DNA from: JAVZLH01 sp049700435
GTDB taxonomy: Archaea; Thermoproteota; Bathyarchaeia; Bathyarchaeales; Bathycorpusculaceae
Assembly: GCA_049700435.1 (NCBI GenBank)
Contig: JBNAVK010000003.1
Coordinates: 1 to 64,000, forward strand
Direction of reading: 5' to 3'
Length of the DNA: 64,000 nucleotides
Below, piece by piece: positions 49,454-58,528 of the stretch. Made by a program: the position numbers and the translations under genes. Each line of letters starts with the position of its first letter. Position 1 is the first letter of the stretch. The notes below the pieces were generated by a model. It saw only the letters and a list, made by a program, of their open reading frames with translations. It did not search any database and was not told the origin of the DNA.

Positions 49454-49495
49454 AATGAAAACTGTATAGATAAATATTGGAGAACAGAAGAAAAA

Positions 49496-50680
49496 ATGGC
49501 AACGAAGGAAACAGAAGAAAAAGAGCAAAAAAGGACTCTCATCTTATGTGTTGACAGAGACGGGGATTTGGGGGCAAAAGCTGGAATAAAGACCCCTCTC
49601 GTCGGAAGAAAGGAAAATCTTCAAGCCGCCGTGGAACTCGCTTTGCGAGATCCTGAAGAGCCTGATGCAAACGCCATGTTTGAAGCCATACGCCTCTACG
49701 ACCGCCTGCAGAGCGAAGGCAAGCAAGACGAAACCTTTGAGGTGGCGACAATTTCAGGCTCAGAGCTTGGTGGGGTTGGAGCAGATAGAAAATTAGTCAC
49801 GGAATTAAACGAGTTGCTAAGCTCATTCCCAGCGAATGACGTAATTTTGGTCACGGACGGCTATTCGGATGAGGCGGTTCTCCCGCTTGTAGAGTCCAGA
49901 GTTCCAGTTTCATCTGTTAGGAGGGTTGTCGTTAAACACAGCGAATCAATCGAGGAAACCGCCGCATTATTTGGAAAATATCTAAAAATGATTGTGGAAG
50001 ATCCACGTTATTCCCGCATCGCCCTAGGATTGCCCGGACTGCTACTCGTAATACTGGGCGTACTTTCAATTTTCAATTTGGCTCATTATTACCTTTTGGC
50101 GCTTCCCCTAGTTTTTGGAGCCTTCATGCTTTTTAAAGGCTTTGGAGTTGACAGAGCTCTAAAAGCTTTTTACCAGTGGATTAAAGAATACTCTCCTCCA
50201 CCACTTCAGATACAAATTTCAAACTTCTCCTTAGGTGTTGGCGCATTATGCATAGCTGTTGGCGTTTACTTAGGTTTGGTGAAAATTCCCCTACAACCCG
50301 ACCTTGCCGCATGGATTAGCAACTTTCCATTAATTATGGGCTATTTTATTCAAGGCTCCGTTGACCTCATAATAGTGGGCGTTTGTGTTGTCCTATTGGG
50401 AAGGGCTATACGCTGGTACATGGAGCGAGATGCCAGATTGCTACGCAACGCAGCCTTAATATTGCTAATCAGCTGGTCCAGACAGATACTTTATGCCGCT
50501 TCAGACCTTCTGATCAGCCCGGTGGACCCAACCAGGGGAATAGAAAAGCTTGTTTTTTCAATAGCTGTTGGCATTCTGATAGGTGTAGCGGCTATTCTAA
50601 TAATATTTGTCATCCATAGATCAGCAAAGGGGTTCTTTAAGGAGACTGAGGCGCAAGTTGAAGAGCTTAAAGAAAGCTAA
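49496..50680 (+). CDS. DUF373 membrane protein
   Basis: A 394-residue archaeal protein. Residues 12-155 form a soluble domain (LILCVDRDGDLGAKAGIKTPLVGRKENLQAA, DPEEPDANAMFEAIR, ISGSELGGVGAD, VILVTDGYSDE) and the rest about seven membrane helices. The VDRDxD and TDGxxDE motifs suggest nucleotide or metal binding. Function unknown. The 3' end overlaps the phosphorylase gene. ATG at 49496. Confidence 0.88.
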   Translation: MATKETEEKEQKRTLILCVDRDGDLGAKAGIKTPLVGRKENLQAAVELALRDPEEPDANAMFEAIRLYDRLQSEGKQDETFEVATISGSELGGVGADRKLVTELNELLSSFPANDVILVTDGYSDEAVLPLVESRVPVSSVRRVVVKHSESIEETAALFGKYLKMIVEDPRYSRIALGLPGLLLVILGVLSIFNLAHYYLLALPLVFGAFMLFKGFGVDRALKAFYQWIKEYSPPPLQIQISNFSLGVGALCIAVGVYLGLVKIPLQPDLAAWISNFPLIMGYFIQGSVDLIIVGVCVVLLGRAIRWYMERDARLLRNAALILLISWSRQILYAASDLLISPVDPTRGIEKLVFSIAVGILIGVAAILIIFVIHRSAKGFFKETEAQVEELKES

Positions 50681-51455
50681 GTTCGCAATCATCGGCGGAA
50701 CAGGCTTTGAAAGATTGTTTAAAAATGCCAAAGAAACTCGAGTTAGGACACCCTATGGCGCCGCGCCACAAGTATACATCGGAGAAGTAGATGATAAAAA
50801 AGTGGCTTTTCTCCCCAGACACGGCCTAAAGCATCTTGTCCCTCCACATAAAATAAACTATAAAGCAAACATTTACGCCCTACACAAGTTGGGTGTTGAG
50901 AGAATTTTAGCTGTGAATGCTGTTGGCGCCATAAATCACAATTTCAAACCAGGCGACATAGTTGTGCCCCACGACTTCGTCGACTTTACAAAACTTCGCC
51001 ACACAACATTTTATGATAGAGCGCCAGTAACGCACATCGATGTCTCCAGCCCCTACTGCCCAGAAACCCGTAAACTGCTAATTGAAATTACGAGAAAAAT
51101 GAAACTGCGTATGTGGGATAAGGCCGTACTTGTCTGCACAGAGGGCCCACGTTTCGAAACTCCAGCAGAGATTGAAATGTTTAGGCGTTTGGGCTGCGAC
51201 ATTGTTGGGATGACTGGCGTTCCAGAGGCTGTTCTGGCAAGGGAGCTTGAAATGTGCTATGCAACATTGTGTTTTGTTTCCAACATGGCTGCTGGCATGC
51301 AGGAACGGTTGACGCCTTCGGAAGTTTCAGAAGTCTCGAAGCAGATTATGCCGAAAATGGAGCAAATTTTAATTGAAACCGTTAGGGCTTTACCTCTTGA
51401 ACGCGGAAAAAACTGTCCATGTGCAACGGCGCTTAAAGACGCGAGGTTAAGGTAG
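50658..51455 (+). CDS. methylthioinosine/methylthioadenosine phosphorylase family
   Basis: A 265-residue PNP/MTAP-family enzyme: IIGGTGFERL, FLPRHGLKHLVPPHKINYKANIYALHKLG, VNAVGAINHNFKPGDIVVPHDFVD, VCTEGPRFETPAEIEMFRRLG, GMTGVPEAVLARELEM. The base-binding position reads SNMAAGMQ; adenine-specific MTAPs have Asp there, while Asn recognises 6-oxopurines. So 5-methylthioinosine or inosine is the likelier substrate, matching the deaminase at 2438-3751. The frame runs 17 codons further, inside DUF373; TTG at 50658 with GAGG 6 bases upstream gives the family length. Confidence 0.84.
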   Translation: MKSLKKAKFAIIGGTGFERLFKNAKETRVRTPYGAAPQVYIGEVDDKKVAFLPRHGLKHLVPPHKINYKANIYALHKLGVERILAVNAVGAINHNFKPGDIVVPHDFVDFTKLRHTTFYDRAPVTHIDVSSPYCPETRKLLIEITRKMKLRMWDKAVLVCTEGPRFETPAEIEMFRRLGCDIVGMTGVPEAVLARELEMCYATLCFVSNMAAGMQERLTPSEVSEVSKQIMPKMEQILIETVRALPLERGKNCPCATALKDARLR

Positions 51456-52237
51456 TGCTTAGAAAACTCCTCTCCATAATTGGAGCATACAAAATATATG
51501 AGAAGTGGCTCTGGCACCAAGTCAAAAACGGCGAAAAAATTGAACACATCGCAATAATCCTAGACGGAAACAGAAGATGGGCCTCAGAAAAGGACCTTGA
51601 TCCATGGCTAGGTCACGAGGCAGGCGCCGAAAAAGTTGAGCAACTGCTTGACTGGTGTCAAAAGCTTGATGTTAAGTCGATAACGCTTTACGCGTTTTCA
51701 ACAGAGAACTTTCGCCGTCCAAAAAATGAAGTTGAAGAAATTATGCGTATTGCAGAGGGGGAGTTTAGGAAAATTCTGGCTGATGAGCGCATTCACAAGG
51801 ACAGAGTGCGGGTTAAAGTGATAGGCAGAGTAAAGCTTCTGCCAGAAAATTTGCAACAACTCATAGCGGATGTGGAAAGGGCAACGCAAAACTATGATGG
51901 ACGGTACTTAAACATCGCTTTCGCATATGGAGGAAGGGCGGAGATTGTAGATGCTGCTAGAAAAATTGCGAAGAAAGTGAAAAATGGAGAGTTAAGCCCT
52001 GAAAAAGTTGACGAGCAACTGTTCGAAAAGTTTCTTTACACTTCTCACATGCCAAAACAGGACCCAGACCTAATAATCAGAACTTCTGGAGAGGAGCGGT
52101 TAAGCGGTTTTCTGCTTTGGCAGTCTGCCTACAGCGAGTTCTGTTTCCTCGACGTTTACTGGCCGGATTTCAGGCTGATAGATTTGTTAAGGGCTGTTAG
52201 GACTTTTCAAAAGCGTAAGAGAAGGTTTGGCGCTTAG
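51455..52237 (+). CDS. uppS: cis-prenyltransferase (undecaprenyl/dolichyl diphosphate synthase)
   Basis: A 260-residue cis-prenyltransferase extending isoprenoid diphosphates to the glycan carrier lipid. Motifs: IAIILDGNRRWASE, LGHEAGAEKV, TLYAFSTENFRRP, NIAFAYGGRAEIVDAA, DLIIRTSGEERLSGFLLWQSAYSEFCF. GTG at 51455 shares its G with the TAG stop of the phosphorylase gene. In archaea the product serves N-glycosylation. Confidence 0.93.
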   Translation: MLRKLLSIIGAYKIYEKWLWHQVKNGEKIEHIAIILDGNRRWASEKDLDPWLGHEAGAEKVEQLLDWCQKLDVKSITLYAFSTENFRRPKNEVEEIMRIAEGEFRKILADERIHKDRVRVKVIGRVKLLPENLQQLIADVERATQNYDGRYLNIAFAYGGRAEIVDAARKIAKKVKNGELSPEKVDEQLFEKFLYTSHMPKQDPDLIIRTSGEERLSGFLLWQSAYSEFCFLDVYWPDFRLIDLLRAVRTFQKRKRRFGA

Positions 52238-52251
52238 GGCTTGGGCTTAAG

Positions 52252-53475
52252 TTAAGCCCGTTTTTTGGCGCTAACAATTGAGATTACGTCTCTATCTTTA
52301 AGGATGTAGTCTTCTCCAACCCGTTTCTTTTCTCTGGCTTCTATGGCGTAGATGAAGCTTTCTCCCAGCTCGGTGTGGATTAGGTAGGCGAGTTCACGGG
52401 CAGTAGTCCCGTAGGGAACAAGGTAGGCGTCCGGAAGCACCCGCCCGTTGTGGTCGGTTAGATGCTCTATATCCTCCACCGGGTAAACGGTAATCATGTT
52501 TAGAAGCTTGAAGTAAGTCATGTTTACGGCTTCTTGAACACCTGTGGAGCCATACTTTAACAAAACTTTTTCCCTAATTATCTCTAAAGCTCTAATCTGG
52601 CTTTCAGTCAGCCTTTCAACATCTTTAATTTTGAAGTTGCAGTCTCCAGGCTTATAATCTATCAGTTGTTTTTCCACAGCCCTTCTCAAAATCAGTTCTG
52701 CCTCCGCACAGCATGGAACAACTGGATAGTCCACTTTTTTCAGCCTTTCAAGGTTTTCTTCGGCTGTTGGCACATCTATCTTGTTCGCAGCTATCAACAT
52801 CGGCTTTGCAATTCGCCTAAGCGTATCCACAAATTTTAGGAAATCGTCTTCGCTCCACGCTGTGGGTTTTTCAGCATTCAACCCCGCCCCTCTTACGGCA
52901 TCAAAAATGTGGTGCCTTTTTATTGCCAAGCCACTTAGTTTTTCTTCCAACATTGAAAAGAGGTCTCTAGATTCAGACTCGGCGGTTCTGGCTATTTTTG
53001 GCCAGTCCTTTTTGAGTATGCTTGTCATCCACATGGTTATCTCATGTTCTAGGAACTTCACGTCATCCAGCGGGTCATGCTCGCCTGGTTTGCATAGGTT
53101 GCCTTCGCTGTCTGTTCCGCCAGAGGCGTCAATTATGTGGATTAGAGCGTCAGCTTTCCTAATTTCGTCCAAAAACTGGTTGCCTAATCCTCTTCCTTGC
53201 CAAGCTCCAGGTACGAGACCCGCGCAGTCGATGAATTCGACTGGTATAAGTCTGATGCCGTCTAGGCATAGGGAGTTAACTGGATTATCTCTTACGTTGA
53301 ATTCTTCGTGAACGCATGGTGTTCGCACGTAGCCCACGCCTCTGTTCGGCTCTCTTGTTGTGAATGGGTAATTTGCGATTTTAACCGGCACCATGGTTGC
53401 CGCGCTAAAGAACGTGGATTTCCCAGTGTTAGGCTTTCCAACTATTCCCAGCAGCCTCGAATAAGATTTCTGCAC
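52252..53475 (-). CDS. YchF/OBG-family GTPase with TGS domain
   Basis: A 407-residue GTPase: GKPNTGKST (P-loop), YPFTTREPNRGVGYV, DCAGLVPGAWQGRGLGNQFLDEIRKADALIHIID, AANKID (base recognition), and a C-terminal TGS domain (DAYLVPYGTTARELAYLIHTELGE). This is the archaeal YchF-like/OBG branch, ribosome-associated in general. GTG at 53475 with GAGGTG 6 bases upstream. Exact role unknown. Confidence 0.88.
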   Translation of the reverse strand: MQKSYSRLLGIVGKPNTGKSTFFSAATMVPVKIANYPFTTREPNRGVGYVRTPCVHEEFNVRDNPVNSLCLDGIRLIPVEFIDCAGLVPGAWQGRGLGNQFLDEIRKADALIHIIDASGGTDSEGNLCKPGEHDPLDDVKFLEHEITMWMTSILKKDWPKIARTAESESRDLFSMLEEKLSGLAIKRHHIFDAVRGAGLNAEKPTAWSEDDFLKFVDTLRRIAKPMLIAANKIDVPTAEENLERLKKVDYPVVPCCAEAELILRRAVEKQLIDYKPGDCNFKIKDVERLTESQIRALEIIREKVLLKYGSTGVQEAVNMTYFKLLNMITVYPVEDIEHLTDHNGRVLPDAYLVPYGTTARELAYLIHTELGESFIYAIEAREKKRVGEDYILKDRDVISIVSAKKRA

Positions 53476-53553
53476 CTAGAACACCTCTCGAAGACCTCTT
53501 TGAATTTTCCGTTTTCAGACAGTTGTCTTAAACTATATTTGCTGTGTTTTCTA

Positions 53554-54936
53554 TTATTGTTTGTGCTGCTCGCCTTTCCGAGTTTTCCAGTAGATTCCAT
53601 AGCGTTTCATGAGAAAGACGAAGAATACAGTCATTGTAAGTGTTAAAACGCCCAGAAAAATTGCCAGCAACTTAGTAATTATCACCCAGCCTGTATGGAG
53701 CGCTTCGTCGGCGTTTTGGACGGCGTTGGCAGCATTCAATAGGGCTGTCTGCGGGTTTTCCTTTAGCGATTCAATTGCTTTTTGCAGCGAAATCATGCTT
53801 TCTTCAAGACTTTTTTCTGCTTCGCTGACTTCTGACGGAAAAATTGTTGAAGCCCCGAGAATCTTCCCTAAAAACACCACGTTTTTGGCTTTTGCAATTT
53901 TCGCAAGAACGTCTGCGGCATCCTTTACGAAGCTGTCGCCTAAGGTTGTCTCCGGTAATGGTTTTATTGAAACCCACTGCTCTTTGCTGACGAATTCTTC
54001 TTTAGGACCGCTGGTGTAGTTGAAGAAGAAGTTTGAGTAAGGTATAGCTGTGGATACGCTTCTTAAAGAACCGAAATGTAAATAATCAAGAGTGTCAAAT
54101 AGGCGCCATGTTGCGTCCACGGGTACCCACCCATAATTTTCGATATAGTATTCAGCCCACATGTGTCCATCCTCCACAACTGAATTTTCAGAATGGAAAG
54201 CGAAGCCAGCTTGGACTCTAGCTGGGATGCCTACGGCTCTACACAAGGCTACAAAGAGGTAGGAATACTCGGAGCAGTCGCCAACGCCATTGTTTAAAGC
54301 CCAGAGTGCGCCCATTTCCTCTTCTTGAACTTGATACTTGAGATGTCTGACCACAAAGTTGTAGATTTTGTAAACTTTTTCGTGTATGTTACTTTCATTA
54401 CCAACTATGTTTTGCGCCGTTGAATTCATTTCTTGACTGTCTGATTCTATTAGCGTTTCTGGCTGCGTATAAGCCAGATAAAGGCTTGAACTTTTATTGT
54501 AGTCTACCACCAAATTAGGGTTTATTTGATAGCGAACCCCAAAAGAGGTCACGTTATAGCCTATTTCAACTGTGAAACTTTGTCCACCGTAAATTCTTAG
54601 GTGGTTCCAGACAGCGTAGAGGTTTCCAAAGTCATCAACCAAAAAATCAGGTGCCCAAGCTGAGGAAATTTCTGAAATGAGCACTAAATGACGGGAGGTC
54701 TCGTTTTTGAGCAAGGGAACAAAGAGCCTTCCACCAGTTATGGCTTCGTTCACCAAATTTTTAATTTGAATCTTATGTTTGATGCTTCCGGTGAAAACCG
54801 CGGTCACCTCATACTTAAGGAGCGTGGAATTTTCATTTGACAAGCTTGCTTGGACGGATAGAGAGGCAAAATTCACAAATAGAACAATCGTTAACAGCAA
54901 GAAGAAAACGACTGGTTTTTTCGAATTTTTAGGCAT
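53554..54936 (-). CDS. secreted transglutaminase-like protein with C-terminal membrane anchor
   Basis: A 460-residue protein with an N-terminal signal peptide (residues 9-30), a beta-rich region with many N-x-S/T sequons, then a transglutaminase-like domain: GVGDCSEYSYLFVALCRAVGIPAR (Cys221), GHMWAEYY (His258) and VPVDATW (Asp274), a complete triad. A helical region and a membrane helix (about 422-445) end it, with a basic tail. It is probably a cell-surface peptidase or cross-linking enzyme. ATG at 54936. Confidence 0.83.
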   Translation of the reverse strand: MPKNSKKPVVFFLLLTIVLFVNFASLSVQASLSNENSTLLKYEVTAVFTGSIKHKIQIKNLVNEAITGGRLFVPLLKNETSRHLVLISEISSAWAPDFLVDDFGNLYAVWNHLRIYGGQSFTVEIGYNVTSFGVRYQINPNLVVDYNKSSSLYLAYTQPETLIESDSQEMNSTAQNIVGNESNIHEKVYKIYNFVVRHLKYQVQEEEMGALWALNNGVGDCSEYSYLFVALCRAVGIPARVQAGFAFHSENSVVEDGHMWAEYYIENYGWVPVDATWRLFDTLDYLHFGSLRSVSTAIPYSNFFFNYTSGPKEEFVSKEQWVSIKPLPETTLGDSFVKDAADVLAKIAKAKNVVFLGKILGASTIFPSEVSEAEKSLEESMISLQKAIESLKENPQTALLNAANAVQNADEALHTGWVIITKLLAIFLGVLTLTMTVFFVFLMKRYGIYWKTRKGEQHKQ

Positions 54937-55019
54937 TTGCCCTCAGCAATGAAAATGATAAAATAATATAAAAGCGTCAAGGTGTATTAAAAGGGTTAAA
55001 TGCCACGGATGGGGAAAAT

Positions 55020-55985
55020 TTGGCAACAAACCTAACGAAAGATAAGCTTATTGAAATGTTTCGGAAAATGCTTGAAATCCGCTTTTTCGAAGAAAAAGTC
55101 TTCGAACTTTACGCCCAAAACCTCGTGCCAGGAACAATCCATCTTTATGCTGGAGAAGAAGCCGTAGCCGTCGGCGTCTGCAGCAACCTAAGAAAAGACG
55201 ACTACATCACAAGCACCCACAGAGGACACGGACACTGTTTGGCAAAGGGCGCAGACCCAAAAAGGGTTATGGCTGAAATATTAGGCAAAAAGACTGGTTA
55301 CTGCAAAGGCAAGGGCGGTTCAATGCACATCGCAGACTTCAGCATAGGAATGCTAGGTGCAACAGCAGTTGTGGGTGCTGGAATACCCATAGCTGTGGGC
55401 GCGGGCTTATCAATAAAACTTAGAGGAACAGACCATGTTGTGGCATGTTTCTTCGGCGAAGGAGCATCCAACCAAGGAACATTCCACGAAGGCATAAACA
55501 TGGCGGCAATATGGAATTTGCCAGCAATCTTCGTCTGCGAAAACAACCTTTACGCTATGGGAACAAGACAGTCAATGGTTATGAAAATCGAAAACATCGC
55601 TGATAGGGCTGTTGCCTACGGGATACCGGGCAAAGTTGTTGATGGAAACGATATTTATGCTGTTTATGAAGTTTCACGCGAAGCGGTTGAAAGGGCAAGA
55701 AAGGGTGAGGGTCCAACACTTATTGAGTGTAAGACGTATAGGCATAAGGGGCATTCTAGGGTTGACCCAGCGCGCTACAGACCAAAAGAAGAGGTGGAGG
55801 CGTGGCTGGCTAAAGACCCGATAAGACGCTTTAAAGAGAGACTTTTGCAAACAAAAATGCTTACAGAGGCTGAAATTGCAAAAATTGAGAGTGAAACATC
55901 AGCCACAATTGAGGAAGCAGTGAAGTTCGCCAAGGAAAGCCCGTTTCCAGCGCCCGAAGAAGCCTTAGAAGATGTTTACGCTTGA
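55020..55985 (+). CDS. thiamine-diphosphate dehydrogenase E1 alpha (pyruvate/acetoin type)
   Basis: A 321-residue E1 alpha: EMFRKMLEIRFFEEKVFELY, STHRGHGHCLAKG, CKGKGGSMHIAD (acetoin/pyruvate type), ThDP motif GEGASNQGTFHEGINMAAIWNLPAIFVCENN, and YRHKGHSRVDPARYR. It decarboxylates a 2-oxoacid or cleaves acetoin and passes the acyl group to lipoyl-E2. TTG at 55020 after GGGGAAA. The stop region overlaps E1 beta's ribosome site, so the set is one operon. Confidence 0.92.
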   Translation: MATNLTKDKLIEMFRKMLEIRFFEEKVFELYAQNLVPGTIHLYAGEEAVAVGVCSNLRKDDYITSTHRGHGHCLAKGADPKRVMAEILGKKTGYCKGKGGSMHIADFSIGMLGATAVVGAGIPIAVGAGLSIKLRGTDHVVACFFGEGASNQGTFHEGINMAAIWNLPAIFVCENNLYAMGTRQSMVMKIENIADRAVAYGIPGKVVDGNDIYAVYEVSREAVERARKGEGPTLIECKTYRHKGHSRVDPARYRPKEEVEAWLAKDPIRRFKERLLQTKMLTEAEIAKIESETSATIEEAVKFAKESPFPAPEEALEDVYA

Positions 55986-55999
55986 GTGGAGGAAGCGCA

Positions 56000-56974
56000 A
56001 TGCGAAAAATAACTTATAGGGAAGCTTTGCGGGAAGCGTTAAGAGAGGAGATGCGCAGAGACTCTTCAGTTTTCCTTCTAGGCGAGGATATTGGCAGATA
56101 TTGGGGAGGCGCCTTCAAAGTCACTGAGGGATTGGCAGAAGAATTCGGTGATGAAAGAGTTCGGGACACGCCTATCTCGGAATCGGCGATAATTGGCGCT
56201 GCAATAGGCGCGGCCATCACGGGTATGCGTCCAGTAGCAGAAATTATGTTCGGGGATTTAACGGCTTTAGCCATGGACCAAATTGCGAATCAGGCGGCGA
56301 AAATACGTTATATGTTTGGGGGTCAAGCAAAATGCCCTATGGTGATTCGAACCCCCTTTGGTGGTGGAGTTAACATTGCTTCTCATCATTCGCAGAGTCT
56401 TGAAGCATGGTTTATGCATGTTCCAGGCTTGTATGTGGCTGTTCCTTCAACGCCTTATGATGCGAAGGGGCTTTTGAAAGCGGCTATCCGCGGCGACAAC
56501 CCAGTCGTGTTCTGTGAGCATAAACTGCTCTATCCATTAGAAGGCGAGGTTCCAGAGGAAGATTATACTATTCCTTTTGGTGTTGCTGACGTAAAACGCG
56601 AGGGGGAAGATGTCACCGTGGTTGCTACGCTTTACATGGTTCATAAGGCGCTTAAAGCGGCTGAAGAATTGGAGAAAGAAGGCGAAAGCGTTGAGGTTGT
56701 TGACCCTAGAACTTTAACGCCTTTGGATAAACAAGCGATAATAAAGTCTATTAAGAAAACCGGCAGGCTGGTGGTTGTAAGTGAAGACTGCAAAACTGCT
56801 GGCGTAACTGCGGAAATTGCGGCTGTTGTGGCTGAAGAAGCCCTTGATTACCTAGATGCTCCAATAAAGCGTGTGGCAGAACCAGACACGCCCATACCGT
56901 TTAGCCCCACATTAGAAAATTATGTGATTCCAGACGAAAAAGCCATAATCAAAGCAGTTAAGGAGATTGTGTAA
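56000..56974 (+). CDS. thiamine-diphosphate dehydrogenase E1 beta
   Basis: A 324-residue E1 beta: MRKITYREALREALREEMRRDSSVFLLGEDIG, DTPISESAIIGAAIGAAITGMRPVAEIMFGDL, TPFGGGVNIASHHSQSLEAWFMHVPGLYVAVPSTPYDAKGLL, SEDCKTAGVTAEIAAVV. The longer frame from 55982 is rejected because GGAGGAAG lies just before ATG at 56000. It heterotetramerises with E1 alpha. Confidence 0.93.
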   Translation: MRKITYREALREALREEMRRDSSVFLLGEDIGRYWGGAFKVTEGLAEEFGDERVRDTPISESAIIGAAIGAAITGMRPVAEIMFGDLTALAMDQIANQAAKIRYMFGGQAKCPMVIRTPFGGGVNIASHHSQSLEAWFMHVPGLYVAVPSTPYDAKGLLKAAIRGDNPVVFCEHKLLYPLEGEVPEEDYTIPFGVADVKREGEDVTVVATLYMVHKALKAAEELEKEGESVEVVDPRTLTPLDKQAIIKSIKKTGRLVVVSEDCKTAGVTAEIAAVVAEEALDYLDAPIKRVAEPDTPIPFSPTLENYVIPDEKAIIKAVKEIV

Positions 56975-56975
56975 A

Positions 56976-58088
56976 ATGGCGACGAAAGTTGTTATGCCAA
57001 AACTAAGTTTGACGATGAAAGTTGGCACAGTTGGCAAATGGTATAAACGGGAAGGCGAAACAGTCGAAAAAGGCGAGCCAATAGTTGAAATAATCTCAGA
57101 AAAAGCAACATACGATTTAGAAGCGCCAGCCTCGGGCATACTGAGAAAAATTTTGGTGGAAGAAGGCGCAGACGCTCCAGTAAACGCCGTTTTAGCGGTT
57201 ATAACAGCTCCTGATGAAGCGTTTTCAGAGGCTGAAATCCTTGCGGAAACAGCGCTTAAAGAAGAGGCTGAAGTTGAAGAGAAGATTAGAGCTTCTCCAG
57301 CTGCAAAACGTCTCGCAAAGGAACATGGCATAGACTTGTCAATGGTTGTTGGAAGCGGTCCGGATGGGCGAATAGTTGAAGAGGATGTGCAAAGGTTTAT
57401 AGAGGAAACTCGCGGACTGTTGCCGAAAGTTAAGGAAATCATCCCGCTAAGCGGCTTTAGGAGAACGTCTGCAGAACGGGTTTCTGCAAGCTTCAAAACA
57501 GCGCCCCACAGCACGATAATGATGGAGGTTGATGTTTCAAAAGCCGCGGAACTGCATGAAAGGCTTAAAGTGTCTTATACGGCTATTATTGTGAAAGCCT
57601 CTGCTAAAGCCCTCAAAGAACACTCAATAATAAACTCAACTTTTGACGGAGACAAAATAAGGGTTTTTGAAGACGTGAATGTTGGGGTGGCTGTCGCTAC
57701 TGGGCAAGGCTTGGTTGTTCCAGTGATACGCAACGCTGACAAAAAATCTTTGAAGGAAATAGAAGAAGCAATAAACGCTTTAACTGAGAAGGCGAGAAGA
57801 GGAAAACTTTCTAGGGAAGAGGTTAGCGGCGGAACCTTCACAATTTCAAACTTAGGCATGTATGGCGTAGACTTTTTCACGCCAATAATTAACCCGCCAG
57901 AGGCAGCCATTCTAGGCGTTGGAAGAATTGTTCAGAAACCGTTTGTTGTTGAAGGAAAAATTGAAGCAAAACAAGCCATGGCTTTAAGCCTCTCCTACGA
58001 CCACAGAATCGTTGACGGCGCCCCAGCAGCCGAGTTTCTCCAGAAAGTGAAGCGTTACATGGAAGCGCCAGAAAACCTCGAACCCTAG
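56976..58088 (+). CDS. lipoamide acyltransferase E2
   Basis: A 370-residue E2. Lipoyl domain (1-80) with the lipoyl lysine in IISEKATYDLEAP, then the E1/E3-binding domain (RASPAAKRLAKEHGIDLSMVVGSGPDGRIVEEDV, about 107-145), then the catalytic domain (~170-370) with DHRIVDG near the C-terminus. It starts 1 base after the E1 beta stop (TAA-A-ATG). No dihydrolipoamide dehydrogenase (E3) or lipoate ligase gene is in the window. Confidence 0.93.
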   Translation: MATKVVMPKLSLTMKVGTVGKWYKREGETVEKGEPIVEIISEKATYDLEAPASGILRKILVEEGADAPVNAVLAVITAPDEAFSEAEILAETALKEEAEVEEKIRASPAAKRLAKEHGIDLSMVVGSGPDGRIVEEDVQRFIEETRGLLPKVKEIIPLSGFRRTSAERVSASFKTAPHSTIMMEVDVSKAAELHERLKVSYTAIIVKASAKALKEHSIINSTFDGDKIRVFEDVNVGVAVATGQGLVVPVIRNADKKSLKEIEEAINALTEKARRGKLSREEVSGGTFTISNLGMYGVDFFTPIINPPEAAILGVGRIVQKPFVVEGKIEAKQAMALSLSYDHRIVDGAPAAEFLQKVKRYMEAPENLEP

Positions 58089-58090
58089 AA

Positions 58091-58528
58091 CTAGTCTTTT
58101 GGGCTTTGAGAAGTGAACTCTAAGGCTTGAAGGATTCCCCTAGCCAAAGACAACAAGCATATAACAATCATCAAAGCCAATAAAGGCACAAACTCAACTG
58201 TAAACTGGAATTCTTCAAAATTGAGGGTTAGAACGCCAAAGTTTGTTGCGTAAGAGAGGTAAATTATTAGGAAGAATGATTGCGAAATGCTGAATATGTG
58301 CTTGTAAATTGTGCCTTCACAAACTTTAATTGCAAATGTGAAAAAGATTGTCGCCCAAGCCAAAATCGCAAAAGACATAATGTACTCTGGAAAGCCCGAA
58401 AAAAACATTGAAATAAAAATCCAGACGACAAAAAGAAAGACGCCGACAACCGCAGTTGCAAGCGTCGCCTTTGCAATTCTCGGAATAAGCCTTCTATAAC
58501 TCCTTCTTTCCTCAATTTCAGCAATCAT
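58091..58528 (-). CDS. four-helix membrane protein, unknown
   Basis: A 145-residue protein with four hydrophobic segments (about 22-42, 50-68, 78-98, 110-132) and a charged N-terminus (IAEIEERRSYRRL). ATG at 58528 overlaps the stop of the upstream gene as ATGA, with AGGTGG 5 bases before it. Not recognised; co-translated with the next-upstream membrane protein. Confidence 0.65.
   Translation of the reverse strand: MIAEIEERRSYRRLIPRIAKATLATAVVGVFLFVVWIFISMFFSGFPEYIMSFAILAWATIFFTFAIKVCEGTIYKHIFSISQSFFLIIYLSYATNFGVLTLNFEEFQFTVEFVPLLALMIVICLLSLARGILQALEFTSQSPKD

Noticed and set aside
53609..54019. 136-residue plus-strand frame
   Set aside because: Shadow of the transglutaminase-like gene; no coding signals of its own.
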